In this document: in pieces, positions 54,900 through 64,000 of the stretch
Layout of the letters: each line of letters begins with the position of its first letter
How positions within the stretch are numbered: the first letter of the stretch is position 1
NCBI RefSeq assembly: GCF_016653405.1
Contig: NZ_NHSN01000009.1
Span: 1 to 64,000 of the forward strand
From: Halorhodospira halophila
GTDB lineage: Bacteria > Pseudomonadota > Gammaproteobacteria > Nitrococcales > Halorhodospiraceae
Reading direction: 5' to 3'
DNA length: 64,000 bases
Made by a program: the position numbers and the translations under genes
The notes under the pieces: generated by a model
Told to the model about the DNA's origin: nothing
The model's input: the letters and a program-made list of their open reading frames with translations, nothing else
Databases searched by the model: none

Positions 54900-56803
54900 A
54901 ACACGCCCTCCCAGAAGGCCTTCACATCCTCGACACGGCGGGTCAGCGGCATCGCCGGCAGGCTGTTGCGGAACAGTCGGCCGTAGGGTTTGCCCAGCAG
55001 GCGCGGGTCCGCAATCATCAGCACGCCGCGGTCGGCGTCGTCGCGGATCAGGCGCCCGGCCCCCTGTTTCAGGGCGATGACCGCCTCGGGTAAGAGGATA
55101 TCGCGAAACGCCACCCCGCCGGCATCCTCTACCGCGCGCTGCCGGGCGGCGGTCACCGGATCTCCCGGGGCGGCGAACGGCAGGCGGTCGATGATCACCG
55201 CCGAGAGCGCCGCCCCGCGGATGTCCACCCCCTGCCAGAAGCTCGCCGTACCCAGCAGGACGGCGTCGCCGGCTTGGGCGAAGGCCTCCAGCAGCCGCCC
55301 CTGCGGGGCATCGCCCTGGACCAGCAGCGGTCGCCTCAGGGCCGTCTCCAGCTGCTCGCGGGCCAGGCGCAGCGCCCGATGACTGGTGAACAGCAGGAAA
55401 ACCCCGCCCGGCGTGCAGTCGATCACCTCGCGGGCCCGCGCCACCACCGCCTGATCGTACCCCGCCTGGTTGGGCAACGGGAGCCCGCTGGGGCAGTAGA
55501 GCAGGGACTGGCCGGCGTAGTCGAACGGACTGGGCAGCTGCTCGGTGCGCACCGTATCGGCCAGCCCGAGGCGGCCCCGGAACGCAGCGAAGGAGCTACC
55601 CACCGCCAGCGTGGCCGAGAGCAGAACCCAGGCATCGGCCTCCCGCTCCATGTGCCGGCGAAAACTGCCGCCCACATCCAGGGGTGTCCGGTGCAGGGCG
55701 AAACCCCGCCCGCGGGTCTCGTACCACTGGACCTCGCCCTCCGCGGGGGCGAGGAAGCAGCCGAGGGCCTCCTCCAGCTCACCGGCGCGCCGGTGGCACG
55801 CCTCCAGCTCGGGGCCACGCTCGGCCACCAGAGCGAGGGCTTGCTGCAGGCCAGCCGCTGCCCCGCGCAGGGCTTCGGCCGCCTCGGCGCCCCCCGATTC
55901 GGCCACCGTGTACCAGGCATCCCGCTGCTCCCCCCCTTCCAGGGCCAGGCGCAGCCCGGCGACCGCCGCCTCCAGGGTATCGATGGCCGCGCGCAAATCC
56001 GGCATGTCGCCCGCTTCGCGCCGGTCGGCGATACGCACATCGCGAACCAGATCGCGGATCGCCCGCGCCGAGACCGAGTGACCGAAGAAACGCGCGGCCG
56101 TGTCCGGGAGCAGGTGGGCCTCGTCGAGGATCACCGCTTCCGCCTCGGGCAGCACGGCCCCGTAGCCGGCATCCTTCACCGCCCAGTCGGCCAGCAGCAG
56201 GTGGTGGTTGACCACCAGCACGTCGGCCTCGTGGGCACGCCGGCGAGCCTCGTAGAAGAAGCACGTGTCGTAGGCCGGGCAACCCTGACCGAGACAGCGC
56301 TCGGGCGTGGCGGTGATGCGCTCGGCCACCCCCTCGACGCCCTGCGGCGCCTCGGCCAGGTCGCCGCTGTCCGTCGCCCGCGCCCACTCCGCCGCCGTCT
56401 GGATGGCCGCGACCTCGTCGGGGGCGGTGAACGGCCCTTCCTCCACGGCCCGCTGCAGCCGGTAACGGCACAGGTAGTTGGCCCGCCCCTTGAGCAGGGC
56501 GGTGCGCATCGGCTGCGGGGATGCGCCCTGCAGCGCCGCCCGCACCCGGGGCAGATCGCGGTGGAAGAGCTGATCCTGCAGGGTCCGGGTGCCGGTGGAG
56601 ATGATCACCCGGCGGCCGTCGAGGAGCGTGGGCACCAGGTAGGCGTAGGTCTTGCCGATACCGGTGCCCGCCTCGGCCACCAGCACCTCGCCGTCGGCTA
56701 GCGTGTCGGCCACCGCGGCGCCAAGCTGCAGCTGCCCCGGGCGCGCGGCGAACCCTTCGATGGCCCGGCTGACCGCCCCGCCGACATCGAGTTCGGCGAC
56801 CAC
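54896..56803 (-). CDS. yoaA: ATP-dependent helicase, YoaA/DinG (XPD-like) family
   Basis: About 635 residues from the GTG at 56803, the length of E. coli YoaA. Walker [34 protein letters not shown] (DEAH box), and late motifs with [15 protein letters not shown] and [13 protein letters not shown]. Four cysteines typical of the XPD 4Fe-4S cluster are visible ([21 protein letters not shown]). The start is uncertain: GTG at 56866 and an open frame to 56914 overlap the neighbour. Family members unwind DNA and resolve damaged forks. Confidence 0.9.
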   Translation of the reverse strand: MVAELDVGGAVSRAIEGFAARPGQLQLGAAVADTLADGEVLVAEAGTGIGKTYAYLVPTLLDGRRVIISTGTRTLQDQLFHRDLPRVRAALQGASPQPMRTALLKGRANYLCRYRLQRAVEEGPFTAPDEVAAIQTAAEWARATDSGDLAEAPQGVEGVAERITATPERCLGQGCPAYDTCFFYEARRRAHEADVLVVNHHLLLADWAVKDAGYGAVLPEAEAVILDEAHLLPDTAARFFGHSVSARAIRDLVRDVRIADRREAGDMPDLRAAIDTLEAAVAGLRLALEGGEQRDAWYTVAESGGAEAAEALRGAAAGLQQALALVAERGPELEACHRRAGELEEALGCFLAPAEGEVQWYETRGRGFALHRTPLDVGGSFRRHMEREADAWVLLSATLAVGSSFAAFRGRLGLADTVRTEQLPSPFDYAGQSLLYCPSGLPLPNQAGYDQAVVARAREVIDCTPGGVFLLFTSHRALRLAREQLETALRRPLLVQGDAPQGRLLEAFAQAGDAVLLGTASFWQGVDIRGAALSAVIIDRLPFAAPGDPVTAARQRAVEDAGGVAFRDILLPEAVIALKQGAGRLIRDDADRGVLMIADPRLLGKPYGRLFRNSLPAMPLTRRVEDVKAFWEGVL

Positions 56804-56831
56804 GGCCCGGGCGAAGGCTCCCCCGGGCGGC

Positions 56832-57452
56832 CTAGAATCGGCCAAGGCCACCGTCTCCGGTATCACCGAAGCTTCGCGCCGAGGAGGCCGCGTCCCGGGC
56901 GCCGCCCCGGTCACCGCGCTCCATGCGCGCCGCCGCCACCAGCCACCACGCCTCGCGCATCACGGCGAGGTCGTCGCCGCCGGTGTCTACGGCGCGCAGG
57001 GCAAGCTCCTCGGCCCGCTGGTGGTGCCCCTGCTGGTAGCGCACCGCCGCCAGGTTCTGCCACAGCACCGCCCGCTCCGGCGCCTGGTCCAGGGCCTGCT
57101 CCAGGTGCTGTACCGCCCGGTCGTAGTCGCGCCTCTCGTAGGCCTCCCGCGCCTGCTGCGCCAGCGCCGCGATCTCATCGGCACCGCCGCGGGTCTCCTG
57201 CCGGGCGTCGGACTGTGGCTGCGACCACCAGCCCCCCTGTTCCTGCTCCGGCTCCTGCTGCGGCTGCGGCTGCGACCACCAGCCACCCTGCTCCTGCTGT
57301 GCCTCATCCCGGTCGTCCTGCCGGGGCGCTTCGGCCTGCGTGCGCGCGTCGCCACCGCCATCGGCAATGCCGTCATCAGGAGGCACATAGCAGGCCAGCG
57401 GCGCCAGGCAGACCAGTGCCGGCAGCGCGGAGAGCTTCCGCCATCGCATCAT
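56832..57452 (-). CDS. TPR-containing lipoprotein
   Basis: 206 residues. Signal sequence with lipobox ending at Cys21 (LAPLAC). Residues about 50-95 are Gln/Glu/Trp-rich with two copies of [10 protein letters not shown]. Residues about 95-190 form two or three TPR units ([42 protein letters not shown]). No specific function assigned; it likely scaffolds proteins at a membrane. Divergent from the receptor gene at 57629. Confidence 0.75.
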   Translation of the reverse strand: MMRWRKLSALPALVCLAPLACYVPPDDGIADGGGDARTQAEAPRQDDRDEAQQEQGGWWSQPQPQQEPEQEQGGWWSQPQSDARQETRGGADEIAALAQQAREAYERRDYDRAVQHLEQALDQAPERAVLWQNLAAVRYQQGHHQRAEELALRAVDTGGDDLAVMREAWWLVAAARMERGDRGGARDAASSARSFGDTGDGGLGRF

Positions 57453-57526
57453 TCGGGGGCCTCGTTACAGAACCGGGCTTTGCTGCCGCCAAGGATACCA
57501 GAGCCGGGCGGAACCCGGCGCGACGC

Positions 57527-57556
57527 TTTACGGCCGGACAGCCGCCACGCTATAAG
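57527..57556 (+). promoter_or_regulatory. Possible sigma-70 promoter for receptor gene 1
   Basis: TTTACG (57527-57532), 18-bp spacer, TATAAG (57551-57556), 72 bp before the ATG at 57629. No sigma-28 or sigma-54 site was found in this 176-bp gap. Confidence 0.45.
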
Positions 57557-57628
57557 GGGCACGCGCGGGCACCGCGGCCCGTTGGCGGGATCCGCAGCCG
57601 CACGGCACCCACAGCCAGGAAAGAACGC

Positions 57629-58948
57629 ATGGACACGCCCCCGGAACACGCACACCCCGACGCCCGCGCGGTCACCCGCTCGCGCCAGGAGGTCGCCGAG
57701 CAGGTGGCCGAGCGCAGTTCGGCGATCGGCATTGAGGCGGTGCAGATCACCGAGGTCCTCAACGCCCTGGCCGCCGCCTTCGAGCGGCAGAATGAGTCGT
57801 TCAGCGACCTGCGCACCAACGCCCGCAGCATGGCCCGCAGCAACGAGGTGGTCCACCAGGCCGTCGACCGCGCCCAGCAGGTGGCCACCGAGGCCGGCAG
57901 CAACGTGGAGCACTCACGGGCCCGGATCCAGAAGGCGCTGGAGGAGATCCGCGAGCTGGCCGAGTCGGTGACGCGGGTGGAACGCCAGCTCGGTGCCCTC
58001 AACGAGGCGCTGCAGGGCGTTTCGAAGGTCTCCAGCGAGATCGCCACCATCGCCAAGCAGACCAACCTGCTCGCGCTCAACGCCACCATCGAGGCCAACC
58101 GGGCCGGCGAGGTCGGCCGCGGCTTCGCCGTGGTGGCCGAGCACGTCAAGGCGCTGGCCAAGCAGACCGCCGACGCCACCGATGACATCCACACCATCCT
58201 CGACGAGCTGACCCACATCATCGACCGCCTGGTCCAGAAAGGCGGCGAAAGCACGCTGCAGGCCGAGGCGGTGCGCGACGGCACCGAGGCGATCCAGGAG
58301 ATCATGGAGACCGCCGGCAGCGCCATGGCCGATATCGACACCGACTCGGGCCGCGTCCGCGAGTCGGTGCATACCATCGACCACTACTGCCGGCGCACCG
58401 TCGAGGGGCTCGAAGAGCTGGCCGACACCGTGCGCCGGGCCACCGACACGCTGCAGGCCGCCGACCAGCGCGCCGAGAAGATCAGTCGCCACGCCCACGA
58501 GCTGATCCGGCGCACCGCCGTCGACGGGGTGGAGACCCGGGACACGCGGCTGATCCGGCGGATCCGCCGGATCGCCGCCGAACTGGGCGAGACGCTGCCG
58601 GCCGAGGCCGGCGCCGAGCAGATCGCCGCCCAGGCGCGCTCCGCCCTCGAGCAGCTCGTCGAGGGAGAAACCGGCGTACGCGCCGCCCTGATCTGCGACG
58701 CCGAGGGGCACTGCCTGGCGGCCACCGTGCCGCCGGGCGGCGCGACCGGCCTGCGCGATGCTCTGCAGGGACAGCGGCTCGACGACCGCCCCACCCGCTC
58801 GGCCCTGCGCAGCCGCGAGCCGTACCTGCTGCAGACCTACCGGCTGCAGTACGGCGGCGCGGGGCCGGTGGTCCAGGAGATCAGCGCACCGGTGCAGGCC
58901 GGGGGGCAGGTCCGGGGCTGCCTGCGGGTGATCTACGGCGGCGAGTGA
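57629..58948 (+). CDS. Soluble methyl-accepting chemotaxis protein 1
   Basis: 439 residues and no membrane segment. The signalling hairpin tip is at about 140-172: [36 protein letters not shown]; the usual EAARAGE reads EANRAGE. Helical bundles flank it. The C-terminal module (about 353-439), [17 protein letters not shown] to [15 protein letters not shown] and [11 protein letters not shown], aligns by eye with that of the next receptor but lacks the YIPTHN motif. ATG at 57629 after AGGAAAG. Cytoplasmic sensor; ligand unknown. Confidence 0.88.
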   Translation: MDTPPEHAHPDARAVTRSRQEVAEQVAERSSAIGIEAVQITEVLNALAAAFERQNESFSDLRTNARSMARSNEVVHQAVDRAQQVATEAGSNVEHSRARIQKALEEIRELAESVTRVERQLGALNEALQGVSKVSSEIATIAKQTNLLALNATIEANRAGEVGRGFAVVAEHVKALAKQTADATDDIHTILDELTHIIDRLVQKGGESTLQAEAVRDGTEAIQEIMETAGSAMADIDTDSGRVRESVHTIDHYCRRTVEGLEELADTVRRATDTLQAADQRAEKISRHAHELIRRTAVDGVETRDTRLIRRIRRIAAELGETLPAEAGAEQIAAQARSALEQLVEGETGVRAALICDAEGHCLAATVPPGGATGLRDALQGQRLDDRPTRSALRSREPYLLQTYRLQYGGAGPVVQEISAPVQAGGQVRGCLRVIYGGE

Positions 58949-58971
58949 ACGATAGCGACGGAGCAGCGGGT

Positions 58972-60438
58972 ATGGCGTTCATCGATTTCTTGAGGGGCCG
59001 TGGCTTCCTACCGGGGCGCTCCGGCGCTCCCCGGGCGGATACCGGACGGGACGCCCGGGAGCACGCCCTGGCGCAGGCCATCCGCGGCGTCTCGGAGGAG
59101 ACCAGCCAGCTGGGCCTGGAGGTCTCCGACGTGCACGGCAACGTGGACGACACCGCCGCGCAGATGGAGCGCGAGGCGCGGTTGTTCCAGGAGCTGCGCG
59201 AGTCGTGCCAGCGCCTGTCCGAGGCGAACAAGGTCGTCGACGCGGCGGCCCGTAACGCCCAGCACGTCTCCGGTGCAGCGCGGGCCGACATGCGCCGCTC
59301 CGAAGACCGCATCCGCGATGCTCTGCAGCGGATCGCCGGGCTGAGCACCTCGGTGCGCGAGATCGAGAGCGACCTGGAGCATCTCAACGAGGCGATGCAG
59401 CGGGTCACCAAGGTGGCGCGGGGGATCGGCGCCATCGCCAAGCAGACCAACCTGCTCGCCCTCAATGCGTCCATCGAGGCAGCCCGTGCCGGCGATGCCG
59501 GCCAGGGGTTCGCCGTGGTGGCCGAGCAGGTCAAGTCCCTGGCCGCCCAGACCAGCGAGGCCACCGGGGACATGGACCGCACCCTGCAGAACCTCACCGA
59601 GCAGACCCAGGAGCTGATCGCCATCGGCCACCACAGCACGCGCCGGGCGCAGCGGGTGGAGCAGACCACGGGGCAGATGCAGAGCCTGTTCGAGCAGCTC
59701 GAGCAGTCCATGGCGTCGGTGGATGCCGAATCGGCGCGGATCGCCGAGGCGGTCCAGGAGATCGACACGCAGAGCGAGCACACCATCGAGCGCTTCGACC
59801 ACAACACCGCCGAGCTGGAGGCCTCCCACTCTGACCTCGAGCGCGGCCGGGCCCAGATCGACCGCTTCCTCGCTTTCACCGAGGAGCTGATGAACCTGGC
59901 CAACGCCTCGGACGTCGATACCGAGGACACCCCATACATCGTCCGGGTCATGGAGGTCGCGCGGCAGGTGTCGGAGCGCTTCGAGGCGGCCATCCGCGAA
60001 GGCGAGATCAGCGAGGCGGACCTCTTCGACCGCGACTACCGCGAGGTCCCGGGGACCGACCCACAGCAGTATGAGACGCGGTTCGTGGCCTTCACCGATC
60101 GGGTCCTGCCCGAGCTCCAGGAGCCGCCACTGGAGGATGCGCACATCTCCGGGTGTTTCGTCATCGACAACCGGGGCTACATCCCCACCCACAATCGCCA
60201 CGTCTCGCACCCGCAGCGTCCCGGCGACCCACAGTGGAACGCCCGCCACGCCCGGCAGCGGCGTATCTGGGAGGACCGCACCGCACAGTCGGCGGCGCGC
60301 AACGAGAAACCCTTCCTGCTGCAGACCTACCGGCGGGACATGGGCGGCGGCCGCTTCGAGTTGATCCGCGACGTCTCCGCCCCGATCCAGGTCCGGGGCA
60401 AACACTGGGGGGCGGTGCGGATGCTCTACGAGCCATAG
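58972..60438 (+). CDS. Soluble methyl-accepting chemotaxis protein 2
   Basis: 488 residues and no membrane segment. Signalling tip at about 154-185 ([36 protein letters not shown]). The C-terminal module (about 391-488) has [28 protein letters not shown] and [21 protein letters not shown], a Cache/PAS-like sensor known at the C-end of some cytoplasmic receptors. ATG at 58972 chosen for GGAG eight bases upstream; a GTG at 58945 overlapping the previous stop is possible. Probably an operon with receptor 1. Confidence 0.9.
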   Translation: MAFIDFLRGRGFLPGRSGAPRADTGRDAREHALAQAIRGVSEETSQLGLEVSDVHGNVDDTAAQMEREARLFQELRESCQRLSEANKVVDAAARNAQHVSGAARADMRRSEDRIRDALQRIAGLSTSVREIESDLEHLNEAMQRVTKVARGIGAIAKQTNLLALNASIEAARAGDAGQGFAVVAEQVKSLAAQTSEATGDMDRTLQNLTEQTQELIAIGHHSTRRAQRVEQTTGQMQSLFEQLEQSMASVDAESARIAEAVQEIDTQSEHTIERFDHNTAELEASHSDLERGRAQIDRFLAFTEELMNLANASDVDTEDTPYIVRVMEVARQVSERFEAAIREGEISEADLFDRDYREVPGTDPQQYETRFVAFTDRVLPELQEPPLEDAHISGCFVIDNRGYIPTHNRHVSHPQRPGDPQWNARHARQRRIWEDRTAQSAARNEKPFLLQTYRRDMGGGRFELIRDVSAPIQVRGKHWGAVRMLYEP

Positions 60439-60446
60439 CCGCCACC

Positions 60447-60476
60447 GGCCGGGGCGCCGGCGCCACCGCCCCGGCC
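60447..60476. terminator. Bidirectional hairpin between receptor 2 and sufS
   Basis: Arms GGCCGGGGCG (60447-60456) and CGCCCCGGCC (60467-60476) with a 10-base loop, in the 45-bp gap between the two convergent stop codons. Confidence 0.7.
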
Positions 60477-60483
60477 GCGTCGG

Positions 60484-61734
60484 TCAGCCGAACAGGCGGC
60501 GGACCTTCTCCAGGGCCACCACCAGGCTCTCCACCTCGTCGTGGGTGTTGTAGACGCCGAACGACGCCCGTGCCGTGGCCGGCACGCCGTAGCGCTCCAT
60601 CAGCGGCTGGGCGCAGTGGTGACCGGCGCGGATGGCGATCCCCTGCTCGTCGAGGAGCATGGCCACGTCGTTGGGGTGCGTCCCCTCCATGATGAAGGAG
60701 ACGGCCCCGGCCCGACGCTGCGGCCGGCCGATGAGCTGCACCCCCGGCACCGCGGCGATGGCCTCGGCCGCGTGGCCGACCAGTTCTTCCTCCCGAGCGG
60801 CGATCCGTTCGCGGCCGATGGCCTCGATATAGCGCAGTGCCTCGCCCAGGCCGATGGCGCCGGCGATATTCGGCGTCCCCGCCTCGAAGCGCGCCGGCGG
60901 CTCGGCGTACTCGGTGCCCTCGAAGGAGACGTGGCGGATCATGTCGCCCCCGCCCTGATACGGCACCATCCCGGCCAGGTGCTCATAGCGGCCCCACAGG
61001 ACGCCGATGCCGGTAGGCCCGTAGGCCTTGTGGCCCGAGAAGGCGTAGAAGTCGACCCCCAGCTCCTGGACGTCCACCGGCAGATGGGGAGCGGCCTGCG
61101 CCCCGTCCAGGAGCACGGGCACCCCTTCGGCCCGGGCCATGGCGGCGATCTCCGCCACCGGGTTGACGGTACCGAGGGCGTTGGAGACGTGGACCACGCT
61201 GACCAGCCGGGTGCGCTCATGGATCATGCCGCGCACCGTTTCCAGATCCACGTCGCCGTTGTCGTCGATGGGCACCACCCGCAGGGTGGCACCGGTCCGC
61301 TCGCAGACCAGCTGCCAGGGAACGATGTTCGAGTGGTGCTCCATGTGGGTGACGAGGATCTCATCCCCCGGCCCGACCCGGGGCGCGACGAAGCTGTGCG
61401 CCACCAGATTGATCGCCTCGGTGACCCCGCGCAGGAAGATGACCTCCCGCTCGCTGGGGGCGTTGAGGAAGCGCTGGGCCTCGGTCCGCGCCCCCTCGAA
61501 GGCCGTGGTCGCCTCCTGGGAGAGGGTGTGCACCCCGCGATGGACGTTGGCGTAGTAGTGCTGATAGCAGCCGAGTTCGGCATCGATCACCGACTGCGGC
61601 TTCTGCGCACTGGCGGCGCTGTCGAGGTAGATCAGCGGCCGTCCGTTGACCTCGCGGCGGAGCACGGGGAAGTCGGCGCGCAGCCGGTCCACATCCACCG
61701 CCCCCGGGCGGGTCGCCTCCTCGACCATGCTCAT
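60484..61734 (-). CDS. sufS: Cysteine desulfurase SufS
   Basis: 416 residues, family length. PLP lysine in FSGHKAYGPTGIGVL, and the catalytic Cys in AGHHCAQPLM, the SufS type. IYLDSAASAQKP near the N-terminus. It supplies sulfur for Fe-S cluster assembly. Start overlaps the sufD stop (ATGA). No sufE is visible downstream. Confidence 0.97.
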   Translation of the reverse strand: MSMVEEATRPGAVDVDRLRADFPVLRREVNGRPLIYLDSAASAQKPQSVIDAELGCYQHYYANVHRGVHTLSQEATTAFEGARTEAQRFLNAPSEREVIFLRGVTEAINLVAHSFVAPRVGPGDEILVTHMEHHSNIVPWQLVCERTGATLRVVPIDDNGDVDLETVRGMIHERTRLVSVVHVSNALGTVNPVAEIAAMARAEGVPVLLDGAQAAPHLPVDVQELGVDFYAFSGHKAYGPTGIGVLWGRYEHLAGMVPYQGGGDMIRHVSFEGTEYAEPPARFEAGTPNIAGAIGLGEALRYIEAIGRERIAAREEELVGHAAEAIAAVPGVQLIGRPQRRAGAVSFIMEGTHPNDVAMLLDEQGIAIRAGHHCAQPLMERYGVPATARASFGVYNTHDEVESLVVALEKVRRLFG

Positions 61735-63068
61735 GCCTCAAAACCCTCCAGTTGCTCGCCGCCCGGCAGGAACCGGCGCAGGAGCGCACGCTCGTACGCG
61801 GCGGCCTGCGGGCAACGCACGGTCTCCACCACCTCGGCGACGAAGGCGTAGGTCAGCAGGCTCTTGGCCACGACGGGATCGATGCCGCGGGCGCGCATGT
61901 AGAACAGCGCCTGCTCATCGAGCTCGCCCACCGTGGAGCCGTGGGTGCAGCGCACGTCGTCGGCGAAGATCTCCAGGCGCGGATTGGAGTGGGCCAGCGC
62001 CCGCGGGCTGAGGATCAGGTTGCGGTTCTCCTGCTCGGCGTCGGTCTTCTGCGCCCCCGGATGGACCTTGATCAGGCCGTCGAAGACGGTCTCCGAGCGC
62101 CCGTCGAGCACGCCCTTGAAGACCTGGCGACTGCGCGTGTGCTCGGCGTCGTGGTGGACCCAGGTGTGGTGGTCGACGAAGCGCTGGCCGTCGCTGAGGT
62201 GGATGCCGGTGAGATCCCCCTCGCCGTTATCGCCTTGTACGGTCGCCTCGATGTCCACACGCACCTTGTCGCCGCCCCAGACAAAGGAGTGGGCGCCGAC
62301 CCGGGCATCGCGGGCAGCGGTGCCGCTGACCGCCCCCAGCTGGCAGCCGGCGTCGCCCTCCTCGCTGATCCGGGTCAGATCCACCTGGGCGCCGGCATCG
62401 GCGATGAGCTCGGTGACCGGACAGCTGAGGTAGGCCGCCTGCGGATCACCGCTATGGTACTCCACCACACGCAGGTGGCTGGCCTCCTCGCCGTGGACGA
62501 TCACACGCGGGTAGACGGCGTGGCCGGCAGTGGCAGCGCTGGTGTAGCAGACGATAAGCAGCGGCGCCTCGACCATCGCCCCGCGGGCCACCTGCACGGC
62601 CACTCCCTCGCCCATCAAAGCGGTGTTCAGGGCGATGAACGGGCTGTTGGCCGGGTCGGCGTGGGCGGCCAGATGCGTCTGCAGCCAGGCGGGTTCCTCG
62701 GCCAGCGCCTCGCTCAGGGGGCGCACCGAGACCCCGGCGGGCAGCTTGGCGTAATCCGAACGCGCCGGATCCAGCTGCCCATCAACGAAGACCAGCCGGG
62801 GCCCATCGCCGGGCGGGAGAAGTTGATCAAGCCGCCCGGTCAGGCCGTCGTCTACCTCGCCCGGGCCCTGCGGCGGGCGAAAGTCGCTGCGCAGCACCGG
62901 GGTCAGGTCGATGTGCTTCCACGCCTCCCAGCGCCGGGTCGGGAAGCCGTGGGCGTCGAAGGTGGCCATGGCCGCGCGACGACGCTCGGCCAGCCAGGCC
63001 GGCCCCGGGTCGGCGAGGTCGTCGAAGACCGCGCGCGGGTGACTCTTGAGCTCTTCCACCGCTCCCAT
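61731..63068 (-). CDS. sufD: Fe-S cluster assembly protein SufD
   Basis: 445 residues. The C-terminal beta-helix has HHTWVHHDAEHTRSRQVFKGVLDG, DAEQENRNLILS and CTHGSTVGELDEQALFYMRARGI, typical of SufB/SufD. The N-terminal part (WEAWKHIDLTPVL) fits SufD. Lies 1 bp past the sufC stop. Confidence 0.96.
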   Translation of the reverse strand: MGAVEELKSHPRAVFDDLADPGPAWLAERRRAAMATFDAHGFPTRRWEAWKHIDLTPVLRSDFRPPQGPGEVDDGLTGRLDQLLPPGDGPRLVFVDGQLDPARSDYAKLPAGVSVRPLSEALAEEPAWLQTHLAAHADPANSPFIALNTALMGEGVAVQVARGAMVEAPLLIVCYTSAATAGHAVYPRVIVHGEEASHLRVVEYHSGDPQAAYLSCPVTELIADAGAQVDLTRISEEGDAGCQLGAVSGTAARDARVGAHSFVWGGDKVRVDIEATVQGDNGEGDLTGIHLSDGQRFVDHHTWVHHDAEHTRSRQVFKGVLDGRSETVFDGLIKVHPGAQKTDAEQENRNLILSPRALAHSNPRLEIFADDVRCTHGSTVGELDEQALFYMRARGIDPVVAKSLLTYAFVAEVVETVRCPQAAAYERALLRRFLPGGEQLEGFEA

Positions 63069-63069
63069 G

Positions 63070-63822
<753 letters not shown>

Positions 63823-63847
63823 GGTCCGCTTCTCCTGGGAATCTGTC

Positions 63848-64000
<153 letters not shown>

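Overview
The window is a GC-rich (visibly well above 60% G+C) bacterial chromosome segment holding an almost complete polar-flagellum and chemotaxis locus. Gene order (fliC-flaG-fliD-fliS-fliT-fleQ-fleR-fliEFGHIJ-fliK, fliLMNOPQR-flhBAFG-fliA-cheYZA, flgBCDEFGHIJKL, and divergent flgA-flgM-flgN beside cheV-cheR) is the Pseudomonas/Vibrio-type gammaproteobacterial layout with FleQ, sigma-54 and sigma-28 control. Strongly acidic extracellular proteins (flagellins, hook and hook-associated proteins) suggest a halophile; a Halorhodospira-like member of the Ectothiorhodospiraceae is my best guess, as inference only.

Layout. 1-13349 (minus): cheA (N-terminal part only), cheZ, cheY, fliA, flhG, flhF, flhA, flhB, fliR, fliQ, fliP, fliO, fliN, fliM, fliL. 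13453-17411 (plus): a zinc-uptake cassette (His-rich outer-membrane protein, znuA, znuC, znuB) inserted between fliL and fliK. 17402-34085 (minus): fliK, fliJ-fliE, the two sigma-54 activators fleR and fleQ, fliT, fliS, fliD, flaG and two flagellins. 34537-36834 (minus): a TonB-dependent receptor behind a Fur-like box. 37064-50031 (minus): flgL back to flgB, then cheR and cheV. 50174-52427 (plus): flgA, flgM, flgN and an unrecognised small acidic gene. 52420-57452 (minus): the rplS-trmD-rimM-rpsP operon, a DUF1992 gene, a YoaA/DinG-type helicase and a TPR lipoprotein. 57629-60438 (plus): two soluble chemoreceptors. 60484-64000 (minus): sufS, sufD, sufC and the 3' end of sufB.

Control. Promoter-like sites form a readable hierarchy: a sigma-70 site for fleQ; sigma-54 sites (GG-N10-GC) for fleR-fliEFGHIJ, fliK, fliL, flgB and flgA; sigma-28 sites (TAAAGnnT-N11-GCCGATAn type) for both flagellins and flgM. 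In addition, hexamers CGGCAA/TTGCCG recur in four flagellar intergenic regions spaced by about 10 or 20-22 bp, i.e. on one helical face. This is the most interesting unexplained signal in the window.

Odd points: FleR has a receiver that has lost its phosphorylation residues and there is no fleS kinase gene; FlhB has NPAH in place of NPTH; the CheA linker carries three short repeats resembling the CheY-binding peptides of FliM and CheZ; zinc and (probably) iron uptake genes are embedded in the flagellar locus. motAB, cheB, cheW and fleS are not in the window.
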